Assembly (NCBI GenBank): GCA_023846275.1
Contig: CM043877.1
Location: forward strand, 15,421,107-15,485,106
From: Vanilla planifolia
Taxonomy: Eukaryota > Streptophyta > Magnoliopsida > Asparagales > Orchidaceae
DNA: 64,000 nucleotides
Direction of reading: 5' to 3'
The first letter of the stretch is position 1. Every line of letters starts with the position of its first letter. A program made the position numbers and the translations under genes. The notes under the pieces are model-generated. The model saw only the letters and a list, made by a program, of their open reading frames with translations, searched no databases and was not told the origin of the DNA. Shown in pieces: positions 30,201 to 45,200 of this stretch.

Positions 30201-33200
30201 CTATAAGCATCCACAAGTGCTGTGCAACAAGATGCCGGAACTGGTGAAGATGGCATTTCTCGGAGCACGTGCTGTAAATACAATGACAAGAAGTGGCATT
30301 AGTTGGTTAATTGTAGAAATTGAAAACAAAAGCTAGGAGATTGTATACATTCTTTGAGTAAGGAATTACCTTTATGCAATCACCAATAACATGGGCATCT
30401 TCATCAGGAGAAAACTCATTTTTTCCTGAAAATATAAAATTTAGATTAAAGCATAGTACTATGTGGGGATTTGATCACCATAAAACAGTTTGACACTATA
30501 AGTAGCACATTCTTGAAGTGCAGTATTACCAAATACGATGGATTGTTTTACAAAAGAGTAAAGAATGAAAAGGCCAACCAACCCTGTTCATACTCTTGAA
30601 CCCTACGCATGACCTCTTCAACATCAGCAGATTGCCGCAAGATGCCTTCCACTTTGATTCCTGATACGAAAAATGTACAGGCTGTCAACAAAAAAAACTG
30701 ATGGCTAACTGATCTATGCATGCATGTAGCATTTTACATTCCAGGGGAGGTCGGTTTTAAGCACCAAGACCTAAACATAATAAATTGTCAACTTCCTAAC
30801 TATCAAGAATTTGCTAACTTCCATAAGCAACTATCCAGGGAAAATTCATTTTCGGCAGGCTTTACAAATCACAGTTATTATTCATAGTTATTATCCATAA
30901 GCAATAGATCTTTCTCCAAATGCCATTCACATAAATCTAGCCCTGTTAGTCTCAATCAGTAAAGAAAGCTTGTGATTATCACAAAATTGTGTAAATCACT
31001 GAAACAAAACTTTCCAACATGGTTTTTAGAGGTGACGGCATTGCTCAAGAGATTCATATTATATCAGTAAAAATAGAAAAGTAATAAAAAAGGTAGGAGG
31101 GGGCCCAAAAACTTGGACCAACGAAAATAAATATATAAAAAGCCGTAGTGCTGCTAGACAAAAGAAAACGGTCCAAGAATGACCTATAGTATATAGGGTA
31201 ATCAGAATCAGAAAACACTCTAGCAATCCTCAACAAACAATAGTATCAATATTGACTTTGATTTATATATTGCCAAGAGTAACCCCCTAAACAATATAGA
31301 GTTCTTTTGCCTCCAAAGAAGGAGCAAAAAAACTAATCTTATTCTTCCTTGTGGAAGTGTGGAGATATGATTGGAAAAGGATTACACCATTGAGATTTCC
31401 AACATAATGCATATGTGCAATTTGAAGGATAGGTCTAGTTAAGATGCTTCAACTAAAGCCACATAAAGAAAATATATAATTATGGGACTCTATATAGAAA
31501 GCACAAGGAGAACAAGGGTGAACACCCAAGACAAGCTTTGCAACAGAATTACTTCAGTTTCCTATACAATGCTAGTCACAAATAAACACTATATCTGTTT
31601 CTATATTTTTTTAACCAAATAAAATGAATCTCTGACAAAGTATTAACATAAAACAATCTAGTGTATATGGATTCAAAAAAAAAAAAAGAGACTTTTGCCA
31701 GTGTCCCTTTTACAACAAGATAGAAGAGGGTACCAAATTTCAAAATAAGATCTTTCTATACAACCACAGTAGTTTTCCAATAAGAAGACCCTGACCAGAA
31801 AGATCCCAAAATTGAGATGGCTAAGATACTTGTGCTTCATCCAACAAATCCAAGTACTATCAAATGATGGAGAGAGCAACATGCATAAAGTATGCATACA
31901 AACATGTTTCTAAGCTACAGAACCATTTCTCCATGCTTTCTAAAACAAACATAAACATTCTTGAACTTCTTAAGAATAATCATGAGGATAAAGAACACCT
32001 GACAATGAAGAAGAATACCAAATCTTATACACTTCGCCAATTGGATTCAAGACACCAAAGAAAAGGAAACAATTATTCCAACCACATATTCTGAATTGAA
32101 CTCTTTGTAATAGAGTCAAGCAATCACTAGACGTCAACCTTCAAGAGAAAAGAGGAAGGTCCAAACAAGTTAAAGGATGACTATCACCTAGAAACTCATA
32201 TTTTTGCAGAGCAAGTTCTTATCAATATCTCTATTTGAAAAAAATGATAGCATGTTTGCACTTGTTTTTCTCAATCCTAAAGGACACTCCAAAGTGATCC
32301 AAGATAGAGTTCAAATCAAGTAGAAATAGGCTTTTCAGCTTTATTAGAGACAATTAATTCATCAACAAAGATAAGGTGCATAATAGGCACACTTCTAAAC
32401 TTTAAAACCTTTTTGGCAACAGAGCTTCGCTGGGTCACAAAAGACAAAGCTATGACAACTTTGAAGAAAAGAAGGGAGAGAAGGCACCCTTGACGAAGCC
32501 CTTTGGATGCAAAGATGCATCACTATAAAGTTTCATCAATAATTGCTGAGTAAAACTTAGAAGTGCACATTTTGATCCAATTTATAAAGATTATAGGAAA
32601 ACTTTTGTAATTATTTTAAGAAATAATTATCTCAATATTAATAGAATTAAAAGCCTTAAACTATATCTATCTTTGCATAGAAAGCCTTCTTTGAACTATT
32701 AGAGTTGAATTTATTTGTGAGTTCCTTGCTAAAAGAATATTCTTAGGCTTGTGAGGATGCATCTTGCGATAATATTAGCAATAATTTAGTAAAGAAAGTT
32801 GGAAAGAGATATCGACCAATAGTCCTTAATGGAAGAGGCAATACTCGACTTAAGAATAAGGGCAATTGTAGTTTATTTAACACTGTCAACAAGCTTATGG
32901 ATAGAACAAGCATACGTGATGACTCTTATAATAACTTTTCCATAATGTCCCATGAGGAAATAAAGGAATCTATTGTAAAACCATTTGGGCTATGGGACTT
33001 ATCTTGGGAGTAGACTTGACCTCATGCCACATTTCCTCAAGCTCAATACCCTTAGCAAGAAAGTCAACATCTTCAAAAGAAAGATTTGCCTAATAAAAGT
33101 GACAATGCAAACATGTGAATGAGGCATGTTGTAGAGACTAGAGAAGCAGTCCACAACAACTTCTAAGCTTGTCGTGACCAAACTTTACTTTTCTCTACTC

Positions 33201-36200
33201 ATCATAAATCCTAAAGTAATTAAAACTTCTCCTCACCTTCATTCTACTACATAGGAACCCATGGTAGTCCTCACCCTAATAAATCCAACAAACATTAGCA
33301 CCTTAGGCCACCCAAGAAAGGTTCAACTTAGGTTTCATAAGTTAATCTCAACAATCCCTTTCTTTAGTTGAGGATGTCAAAATTCAAAGGAGTGGTTGTA
33401 ATATTATGAAGACCCATGAGCTCCTTAGATTTCTAACTAAAAGAGTTGAGCAACTAAGAGGAACAATAATTGCTCGTACTTTTAAGAGCAACCTTGATTT
33501 TTCTTAACTAAAAATGGAGTCGTCATGTCGAGGTCCACACCAAACTTCAAGGACACTATCTATAAAACTAGACAAATTCGCTCAGCAATTCTTAGTTTTG
33601 AAAGAAAACTTCTACAATCATAGACTTTTATACTTGATAGCAAAAATATGATGATCAGAGTAAGGTTTTGGTGAGAAGTTGACATATAAAGTAAAAACAA
33701 AAAAAGACTCCACCCAAGTAATGAAGAACCTTAATCTAATACCAAATCGACGGTGAAGACGATAGGATGAAAATCCTATAACGAGATAAAGAGTTGATGA
33801 CAATGACAATGAGATATATCCAAATTGTCATACAAATTTCTTTGAATTGCAACCCGAATACCTAAATAGTAGCCTAGAGATGTGCTATTATGTATGATAA
33901 AAGAAATTGCAATTTCAAGAAAAAAAATCAATGCCAAGCAAAAAAACCTTATTTTTTAATTACATAAAAACATATTTATAAATACAAATGACAAATCTAT
34001 ACTAAAAAAACAAAAATTACTAAAATATTCCTATCTAATTAAATAATAAAATATATGCAAAAATAACTACAAACTTCCAAGTGCTTGACCAAACTACATA
34101 TTAGATGATCTAACTACATAGAAGGTCAAACAAGTACTCCTCTACTTAATTCTTTAAGTAATCTAGCTAAGCATGATCTACTACCAATCCTAAGTAGTCA
34201 TCTCTCGTTCGTAAGACCAATGAATAATAGTAATGATATCCTCAAAACACCTTATATAATACTATAACTTCATATGATGATTAAAATAAAATTCTTTATT
34301 AAAAAATATTTAATAACATACTTGCAAAATAACGAATTAGGAAATGAGAAATAGATGCAAAAATACAAATTCAATAATCTCTATTTCTAGAATGAAAGAA
34401 TTAAGAATTTATAAATCAAAAGATATTAGTTTATGAGACAATTTTTCTGTTGACAGAGAGACAAGATTAGGATTATTATTTTCTATTATAGTTAATAGAA
34501 TAAATGACTCAAATAATATTGGAGGAATTGGCTTTAGATGTGTCATGGGAAGATATTGAATCAAAAAATTTTGTTGCTCAATAAGAATAAAAGATTTAGG
34601 ATCATTTTCAAGCTAAACCTTATTTTCAGGCTCAAGTGATCTTTGTGGTCCAGATTCATTTGAAGGAATGAAATTTTTTATTTGGAGTTGTAAGTGGATG
34701 AATTTATACTGAAATTTCATCTAAAATAAATTTTTACACACCCTTTATACATTTAACTTCACAATTATTTATTCCATATTGATCAATGACAACAATTTAT
34801 TTGTAAATAGAATAATATAACAACAAACATATAAAGAAAAATGATGACAAAATTTTATAAAAACAAAACATATTTCATGAATAACACAAAATAAGTTATT
34901 AGTAAAGAAATAAAGTCAAGATTGAGGTTTTATTATAAAGCCATTATCTTAAATAGTACGAATACTAATAACATTAACTATACACTCGATATTAAATACA
35001 ACCATGCATGGTTTCACATTGTTAAAAAGAATGAAATATCTAGTATTTGTGAATAGTACAATTGTCAATGAAGATTTTAATATCATTTCCAAACAATAAC
35101 ATATTTATTTAGTAAATCATCATCTATATGTAATGAAATAAGAATTTCATATAAATCATACTTGCTAGCGATAGAATAAAAAGTCAAAAGAGGATAATTA
35201 TAAAAAAAATGCTAAAAACATAACGATCAAATTAAGCTATCAAATTTTCAATGATAAAACAACAAGCTGATCATTGATAATCTTACAATCATTACTAAGC
35301 TCTAAACTCCTGTTGCTATAGCTATTGACAAAACGTAGCTTCAAATCAAATAAAAAAAACTATTGAAAGCACTTAAATATTAATCTCAAACTAAATTTTA
35401 AATAAGATGATCTGGTGTAGTTTAGGACTTAGAGAGGCTCAATTCAATCCTGCTTTAGCAAAGGATGGTCAGAAGATTGGCTAGGATCGCAATGGGTAGA
35501 TCAACGTTGGGTCACACACATGTAAAACATGTTGATTTGCAAAGGCAAGGTCCAATGCTAGGGCTTCTTTCTTCTTCACTATTTTAGTAGGAAAGTGAAG
35601 CAATGGGGGCATGACTAGGGTTGACGAAGAGATCGGGCATGGCAGGCAACAGTGACGCATAGGCAAGCGATGTGAAGCTAGTGGTAGCTACGTCGCTGTA
35701 GTGCCAGGAGAAGACTTGCAAAGAGCGTCAATAAGAGGGCCTATGTGGAGCAATAACAGCAACAATTGAGCGTGCAATCTATTGTGAGGCAATTACAACC
35801 AGGTGTGACAGATAACGGAAGCAAGCAAAGAACCCAAGGAAAATTTTTAACTCTATAAGAAGCAGCCCAAGATTAACATGATTACAGCTACCAAAGGCTT
35901 GGAAACTAACAAAAGCAAGTGGCCAACCGTGACAAATCTTCACAATGGTTGAGTACACCCCGATGGATGTTATGATATCAAATCGATGGAGGACCTAGCT
36001 CTAATACCAAATCAACAGAAAAATGAACAGGATGAAAATCTTGCAACAAGATTAGAGGTGGTCAATAACAACAGTAACGTATATCTAAATCGCAATTTGG
36101 ATTTCTTCCAATGACAACCAAAAGATCTAGATCAAAAACCGGGGATGTGCACACATGCATGACAAAAAAAAACAAAAATTTCAAGAAAAAAATAATGACA

Positions 36201-39200
36201 AACAAAAACATTTCCCTTTTCTATTCCATGGTAGCATATTTACGTATACAAATAACAACTCTAGGCTAAAAAAATAAAAATTACAATAATATTATACCTA
36301 ATAAAATAATAAAAAAATATAAAAAAATGTGTAAAAATAACTAAACTCTTAAAGATCTTATATATGACCTATTATAATTTTCAATAGACTAAAAAAGTTA
36401 AATAAATAAGAAATCATAAATAAGACACGCTGAATTAGTTCCAATCATCATCTAAATGCATTTATCCTGCATCAACAATCCTCACTATACATAACACAAT
36501 AAAGTATAAAATCGATGCTATTATGCTTACAATGATTCAACCAAAGTGAATATAAAGGCAATAAAAGGCATATCTTTCACATTAATATCCACAATCAAAT
36601 AGTTGAAGTTCCTTATGTCTCTAATTAGGGATTTCAATGTCACAAAATTGCTCTTAAAACTTTGTGTTTAAGTCATACTCATTAAATGCATGTGTGATTG
36701 TGAGATAACAAACACCAAAATTTAAATAGGTGATATGATAGTGAACAATCTAGAAAGAAGTATAGAGATAACCAATACTAACTGAGTCAAAATTTCAAAG
36801 AACGAGAGCACGGCCTCTATTATGCAGGTTAAATTCATTAAGCTTCCGTTATTTCAAAACAATCTAATCTTTGAATCCTAACCTTTGAGATTGTGAGCAT
36901 CAAGTTTGGTTTTCAACAAAGCCATAATATCACAATTAAATTGTCTGATGAGAAGAGGCATTTCGAAATTTGGGAAGCATCATGCAACCACAAACATTGA
37001 AAGAAAGAATGCTTGGTAGATTATGCAAGTTGGAAGGCACGGTTAGTTTTTCACAAAGGGAGTGCAACCCAAGGTGCCAGTCCTTGTTCAAGTATATAAC
37101 ATTGAAAGGTAATTGGAAAATGGGGGGGGCCATGGGTTAATTTTGATCTTCAACCAAGCAAATTGGATCCTTCATCAAGATAGGAAATGGTTCAATAGCC
37201 ACCAAATTGTCATGCTTATTCTGAGTATATGATAAATCTCTACTGAACTAGTTGGTAAAGTTCTCATTGATAAGAGTGTTTTCATTAATTTCACATTCTT
37301 CCTAATCATCAACTTGGTATAAAGTAGAAAAACAAAATTCATTATCCACCTGGGTTTTGCCTTGAATAGGCTTTTGTCAAATTCCTTTTGACAATTTAGG
37401 TCAGTTCCTTGAGCAATTATTACCCCAGCCTTTTGAATTTATGCAACCTTTCAAATCAATATGTGCCATTTGGTTAACAATATCCTTTGACAAAGCTGCT
37501 GCTCTCTAGAAATGAGAGCGCAAGCATAAGCAGTATGTGCAAAGGAACAATAGGTTTTGTGATGGTTAGGTTTCCAATCATAGTCCACCATCAATGTCAA
37601 TACAGTTTTCTATAATCTGAACTAGAATCTTTTAGGGAGAAGGGTGGTGCATACAGACCCTCACGACAATTAGATACTAGTTTGAGGTAGTCAAATGCTC
37701 TATCAAAATTGATTTTCCAATGAAGATAACAATCCTTGACAAACACTTGGTCTCCTTAGTTGCACAGGAAACCCAGGGAAGTTGATCCAAATTAGATGTC
37801 ACGGCAAGCATCTTTCTCTAAGATCATACTTGGAGACTAGCATTTCAAAATTAGGGTACTGCCCCCCATAGCCCAAATTCTTACATGCAAAAGTTGTCTA
37901 GGTCCTCGTTTGACCAGAATTTAAACCAAAAGGAAAACCTTGCTAAGAGAAAACACATCCAAGGAAGTGATTGGTCTCCACTAATTGAGAATACAATGGC
38001 CTGAGACCAACGCAGTACTCCACTATGGAATAAGTCCATCGACATCCAGCTTCAGCATATCCTCTAGGTTGTTGACAATGCCATTATGGTAAGAAATAAA
38101 CTCAAAATGCTCCCATGTTTAGTGAAAAAAGAGTGCGATCTTTAGAAACACTCAAGGTACCTTGCCAGGACAAAGAGAAGGCCAAAAGCTCAGCACAGTG
38201 ACTAGGGAAGAACACCAAGTCAGCTAGCTTCTTGAAGGTGGCTGGAGAGGTGTCTATCTGCATCAAGGATTTTCTTAGAATCACCCCTGCACCCGAGAGG
38301 AGGCCTTAGGGTTGGGATAGAGCTGCTTCCTAGAATACAAAAGGGGTTTTACGCAGCCTCCCATGGATGAGCTAGGCAAAGCTAACAACAACTATGCAAG
38401 CAAAGTGGCTGGACAAATGTTGTAGATGGAGAAGAAAGAAAGAGGAGAAAAGAAGCAAAGCTCTGGTGGCCTAGACACTAGGGTCAATGAAAGCCTCGGA
38501 TTGGAAGCTGAGAGCAAGGGCCTGATGAGCTCAAAGCAGGGTTCTGCGACTAAGGGCAACATCTTATGCCTTAACTGCAATGGCATCCATGAACGGACCA
38601 GAGACTGAAGTATCAACAAGATCAACATGGGGTCAACATGATCGAGGCATTGGTCAGTGAGTTCAACGAGGTAGCAGTCGGCAAACCCTGGAAGGCAAAA
38701 GTCAGCACGCTTAAGGGTGAGCAGCTGAGGGATTATGCTTGGCTGAAGAGAAAGCTGGACTTCCAACTTTCCACATTGATTAGCTACATAAATGTTCATT
38801 AATTGTTGTAAGTATTTGCTATCAGGCTTTAGTTATTTTGCTATTTAAACAACTGATTTTCGGTTTAACTAAATTTTGACCTAAGGATGACCAATAACAG
38901 ACATACAAAAGTAGCATGTCATTCACTGTAATTGATAGGTTCACCATTTCATTAAATATTACACACTTCAAATGGGTGGGAATTCCAGCTTAATAAGACT
39001 ACTCGTATCACTCAGCAATTGGTACGTAATTCATATTCTACACGCTTTTGTTTGTCCGAGGGAACAGTAAGAGGATTTTCCCTTCAAGGTTTGAAGATAC
39101 GAGTCACAAGCATCTTGTTTACATGAAGTCAAATATAAGAAAGTTTGAGAATAACTTGCCATGTTCCTCAATGAATCTAAGAGCCTTCTCCAAGAAAGAA

Positions 39201-42200
39201 GGAGATCCATCGCTATCCTCTAGTGCAAGCAAAACTGGTCTTCCAATGATTGAAAACGCACTAGGAGGTTTATCCTTGCCTGCAAAACCAAATATCATAA
39301 GCATTGTTGCATTTCCAAACTCTGGCTGTTTGAGCAGCATAAAAACGATGATATAAGTTGATGCGCATTATTAATAACCAAAACAGAGCAGACTAGTACC
39401 AAATAATTGGAGGATAAAAACAAAACACAAACACATAAATGCATTCAAACTAATACAAAGTATTTGCAAGAAAAAGACACCTGATAAAGATAAAATAACA
39501 AAATTTACTTGTACAAAAGAAAAGCAATGAATCATCCAACAATATAGATGTCACAAAAGACAATGGAGAAAATGACTCAGTATGTGACCCCCTACACGTA
39601 TAATAATAAACTCGAAAAACAAACATTCAAAATGGAGTTGTAAGAGTCCTAAGAGACACATTTGTCCCAGCAGTTACCTAACCTTTGCTTGGAGATTATT
39701 GAAACCCATCATACCAAGTGATATTTTCCAATCTAGAGGGAATTGGGAAAAAATATAAAATGAGTAATATAGAAGTCCTTCGTGTACAGCATTCTTAACG
39801 AGTAGCATAAAGGTATTCAAAACCTATTTCTGAAAGAATTCTCATGCAACTTCTGCTGCTGCCTTGCACTTCCAAACCAATTAAGAAAGGCATTTCCATC
39901 CCAATCACACCTCTTTATTGACCATTAAGCATGTATTTAATTCTGGACTTAAGTTATGATGAATACAAGAAAAACAGGTGGATCAGAAGAAATGTTTAGA
40001 TATCCAGTTGAGAAAATGGTGAAAAAACATTTGCTGTCTCACAAATTATGTGGCAACCAACAAATTATGTAGCAACTTTTGATATTTGTAATGAGTAGGG
40101 GAAACAAGTCAAAGCTTTTTATGTAAAAGGTGGTTGAAGTTTCCAAGAATATTCCACCATAACTAATATGAACAATTAAATAAATCCTTAATGGTTGCTA
40201 TTCTGAAATTTCAGTTAACCATCCCAATGTTAAACCATTGTTTCTTATCAAAAATAGTTCGTCCTTTCAAATCCATACATTTTAATAAGAAAGTAAAATA
40301 AATAAAAACCAAATGTGCACATAATTGCAAGCATTGGAAACGCAAGTAAAATTATAATTACTGTTAGACATACTACAACAAAATAAGCATTAGGAAGGCA
40401 TTACAACATTGTACTTAAAAATCTCATTTTAGCAAGGCAGTGAATTGTGCAGGCATAAAGAAGAAAAATTACATTGTTCAATGGACGCTTCAACTAAGTC
40501 CACCGCTTCATTGCGGAAGATTGCATTTTGCCCCATTACTTGGGCTGCACTAGGTGCTTGTGCCAATGCATTCTCCAATGCAATTTTCCACTCATTTAGT
40601 TCTTCTAAGGTATCAGTCTGCTAACCCACAAAAGTTCAAAGATAAACAACCGGCCAACAAACCATGAAAGCGCAAGGTAGAAGTAAATTCAAATATTAGA
40701 GAAGGAAACCTTCAGAGTGAAAGCTCTCCCATCACGACCATCAGGAAAAAGAACAGTGAGGAGCTTTTTGTCAGTTTTCACAACCACACTGCAATTTGCA
40801 TAACCGTGAGTTTACATACCATTGCAACTATTAAGGTGTAGTTTGTCCCACATCAAACTCAAATTAAAAACATATTAAACTTAACCCATTAGATAAATAC
40901 TAACCTCCCTGAATTGTTGAGTTCAATGCCACCAAGGGTTGGGTTTGGTGTTTCACTTCCTTTCGGAGGTAGAACGTTCTGAAAAACACTTGGAATTGTA
41001 ATCCCAGGAAGGTGTATGGAGAGTTCATCAATATTGCATGAATGCCAAAAAAAAGTTAGAAATTCAGCAAGCTTTTAAGAAAATCATTTGAAAACATTTT
41101 GGATGGGAAATGTTCATATCAAATATTGCTAGGTATGATAATCATGATAGCATACACATTAAAATGACTTAATAAAGCAATATTTCTGGAAATGACAATG
41201 CACAGAAAAAATAACCACCTTTTCAAAAAATTAGTTTCAAGGTATTCATAATGTACAGCCCAAATTCTAAAACACAAAAGAACTAGAAGAAAGCACCTCT
41301 CAATAGCAACTTAAGTCAAGAAAAACCTGTTAATGAGACCAAAGAAAAATCAAAGTTAAACTGAATTAGCTATCTCTATTAAACACCCGAAATTCTAAAA
41401 CACGAAAGAACTAGAAGAAAGGACCTCTCAATATTAATTTAAGCCAAGAAAAACCTATTAATGAGACCAAAAAAATCAAAGTTAATCAGAATTAGCTACC
41501 TCTACTAAACATTAGTTCAGCAAATTATGACAAAATGACCAATGAGATGTAACTCTTGTGGCATAATTAAATCACCTTATAAGGAAAGACCTGACATTTA
41601 AAAATTTGTGCTGGAATTGATGTTTTTATTCTCATAATATACACTAGCTCTTTCTAAAAAGATTATAGAATTCTAAGTACGCAGCTCAATTTTTAGTTTC
41701 ACTACTAGATGAATTAAAAAGTTCAATTTATACACCATAGATGGGCAAAAAGCATTCAAAAAAAAGCTCTAAAATGCACCCTAAATACCCATTAAAATGC
41801 ATAATACTTTCTTTCAACCAAAGAAAACTCTAGGTACCAAGGTATTATCTATTTTGTCCAATATTAGTCTCATGATTTTGTTCATAGAAGATTCAAAGGA
41901 TGAGACCAAATCTTTCATATATAAACTACAAACTTTCTTAATCTTTCTAACATGAGAATATTACTAAGTAACTGTACATAGAAGTTTCTAAGGAACTTAC
42001 CCTTGCTTGGTGAATCACATTCTAGACGATCATTTGACAATCACTCTCTACCCTAGTCAACACAAAGGTGTACATTTCTATTTTCATATAACAACTTCTA
42101 GGTACATATCATTCAAATTCCTTAGAAAAGCATCTAATCCTCCAAATATTTCATAGAAAATTCAATTCTAATATCTAATTATATGGCAATATATTCTTAT

Positions 42201-45200
42201 TACTAGCAAGTCTACCAACACATATATTAAATAACTTCTTTTTTATATGGCATTTCTAGCTCTTCTCCTAACTCCAAGCCAAACTTCAAAGCATCCACTA
42301 TACTAGCCCAAAACAAACTATTTTGACTTGGCATATTCAAACAAACAAAATCATGACCCAATTTGCAAAAAGAGTTTCAATCTTTCAAAAAAAAATTCAA
42401 ACATAAAGGATCAGAATTCTAACAAACAATTTTTGTCAAAACTCCATTCTCTTACATAAACTCTTTTTTTTCAAACAGTACGACTCAAAATATATTTTTC
42501 AATCTTATTTCTAACTCATAAACCATATCCAAATAAGGTCTATAATAACATATCACAACCCCTTTCTTACCTTCCTACTTTTCCTCTTTTGTTCTCCCTT
42601 AGCACTTTCCCTATAACACTAGAAGGTTGACAATGTTGCCATCTTTCAATATTGGCAAAGCTGTCAATGTTGTTTGATTCCCCATCTTCAAGTAAGATGT
42701 GTTATAAAAGTCTTTATTTCTTCCTCTGTTAAACCAAAAAAGACAACTCCTTCCCCTCCTCTAGACTACGCTACAATCTTTCGAGCTAAGATTAAATTAA
42801 ATTTAAGCGATCTTTCAAGCTTCACAATATCTATTGTAATTCATCACATAATTATGGTTGATTCATCAACATATCCTTCCAATTTTCTTCCATTGTCTTT
42901 TTTCTTAGCTAAAAGTTTTTTCTATACAATTCTACATTTCTAAACACATGTTCTTCACATATTGTATATGTGCATTAGCTATGTTCTTAACATATGCAAT
43001 ATATTTAGATTGAATCTAAAATTTAATTAGTTGACATTAAATTTCAAAGGAGTTATGACTCCAATTGCACAACTCAAGAAACATGACTTCCACTTAAAAT
43101 AGGATGAGCATAACTTTCCTCTGAAAGACTCTCCTTTCAAAATTGTTATGGGTTTATTGAAGTTAACATATTATTCATGAGTATTAGGTAAATTAATATT
43201 AATTTTGTTATGCCATTATTGCTCTAAACATGATTTATGAGCATGTTTTAATTGAACAAAACTAAGGTTTAAAATCATCTTTGTTTTCGTTATTGCATGA
43301 GTCAATTATGAGATCAGTTGATAATATATGTTTTGTTCACTGATTCAAATTGTTGTTATTTAGATTACAAGTTCTCTAAACAAAATTCCAACAGATCTTT
43401 ATAGGATTGTGCCACAATCTTTAAAAAGATGATGCAATGGCTTGGACAAGCCTAGACCTATCCCCTGCAAAAGAAAGATGCTGCTTCCCTCATTTTGGAG
43501 ATGCATGGGATCAGGCAAAGCCTTAAGATTCAGAATCTTAGGAGGGCTTGGACATGGATGCAACATGAGGGTTGGGATCTTAAAAGGGCTCAGACAAGGA
43601 TGCAACATCCGATGGCCATCCTTGGGTTTTGGCAAGAACTAGCATGTCAAAACTTTCCCAGCTGGCTCCAAACAACATGAGTGACCCTGGCAGCGTAGAA
43701 TTTAGCACTGAAGCTTATACTGAGTTAAATGTTGCCAATGAGACCAGAGAATCACAAAGTGAGTGACCCTGGCAGCTTCCCAAAACATGAGTGCTCCAAA
43801 CAACAAGGTAAGCTGCTAGTTCAAGAAACAGCATAAGATTAGATATTTGAGATCCATTTCAAGCCAAATTTTCTAATGATTATGGCAAGCAAAACAAATC
43901 TTCCAAAAAAATTTAGGATCAATTAATGAATTCAATAAAGGAACAGTAGTCACTAATTCCAAATGCTATTATGAATGCTCTCTTTGATGTCTTCAACTGA
44001 TCCTCCATAGTCTTATGGACAAAAATGATCAATCTTTTCAGTAAATGTACTGCTGTAATTAAGTTTGTCTAGTATTATTCTATACAGAAGGAAAATACTA
44101 AAAAAACATTTTATGAGTAACTGATACTTCATTAACTTAAAAAATAACGATTATACAAGAAAGGCAAGATGTAAAAATGAACATAAGCTGAAAAATTACC
44201 GGGTCAGCTCTATAAAACATCAAGGATGTATGAGAAAGAACAAACCACCGCTTTTTCCAAGATGTCCATCCTATTCCTGTTAATCCACAGAAATCAGAGA
44301 CAAAGTGAGGGGAAAAGCTGCAACAAAGATCACAGACTATCCTAAAACAAGTTCAACACCTCAAAGTAGACAGTATTCCAATTTTTACATTACTTATAAA
44401 TTCAATTGAAACTCACAATCAAAAAATATAAAAAGTAGAAAAACTAAACTAGTCTATCGCAACAGAAGAGTGGATAAAAGAGTACAAAGTACTTTGGACA
44501 TTTAATATGTACAAGGACCTACGTCATGAATGCATTGAAGCAAGACTAGGTACGACGTAATATAATGTGTATGCCCTTCACAAACTGTAGGTAGTATTTC
44601 AGGCACAACGCATTACCTCAGAACAAGGAAACGAAGTCTAAAAATTTTATGCAAATCAGTCATTCCAATGAGAGTCAAAACAAGATTTTAGATCACTCAA
44701 ATTTAGATATATAAAATAAACTATTTTGGGAGAAGAAGCAGAAATTGTTAAAAGCTATTCCATGTTCTCTTGCCACATATCTCATTGACCTTAACATTCA
44801 ATTATCATTATATATGCGAACATCCTGTGATAAAACCCTCCTTTTCCAGAAGAAAAAACTTTAACTTATATCAAACTAAGGTTTTTCTAGAAATACTTTT
44901 GGCATCACAAGTTTCAATAACTAAAGCCTGCACTTAGAGCAAGTAAACCATAAGAAGCAACAATTTAGATACAAGTTATATCTACAAAGCCAAGATGCGA
45001 CAACTAAATCTCAACTTGACAGAAATCACTGAAAGTTGAAGACACCAAACAGTGTAAATTTTTCAGGTTTATGGTTTGAGGTGAAAACTTTTCTCAGCAT
45101 TACCTACCAACATCTTCCACAACTCATCTTACATCCCTCACCAAATTCAACTAACCAATATAAGCCTAATAATTACAAATCTTCGCAACCTAACCAAGTA

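Larger units (their letters stand above)
16926..30201 (-). other. Intron 10 (13.3 kb), the largest intron
   Basis: The intron joins the DAY and RADYVSR RhoGAP exons. It holds the LTR-like direct repeat pair (17.38-19.05 kb), an antisense LINE (20.6-24.9 kb), a solo LTR with primer-binding site (about 25.05-25.35 kb) and an RNase H remnant (29.4-30.1 kb). The stretches 19.1-20.6, 25.4-26.9 and 26.9-28.7 kb hold no element I can name. Confidence 0.75.
30661..39159 (-). other. Intron 7 (8.5 kb), GC-AG type
   Basis: It starts GCAAGT at 39159 and ends ATCAG at 30661. It contains a sense-strand LINE in two parts (36.9-38.8 and 31.6-33.5 kb) and, between them, two LTR-like repeats. From 30.7 to 31.6 kb nothing clear was seen. 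Confidence 0.85.

Noticed and set aside
39150-39160. A GT donor for exon 7 a few bases downstream of the GC
   Set aside because: It would add four bases and shift the frame, destroying the conserved arginine-finger sequence in exon 8.
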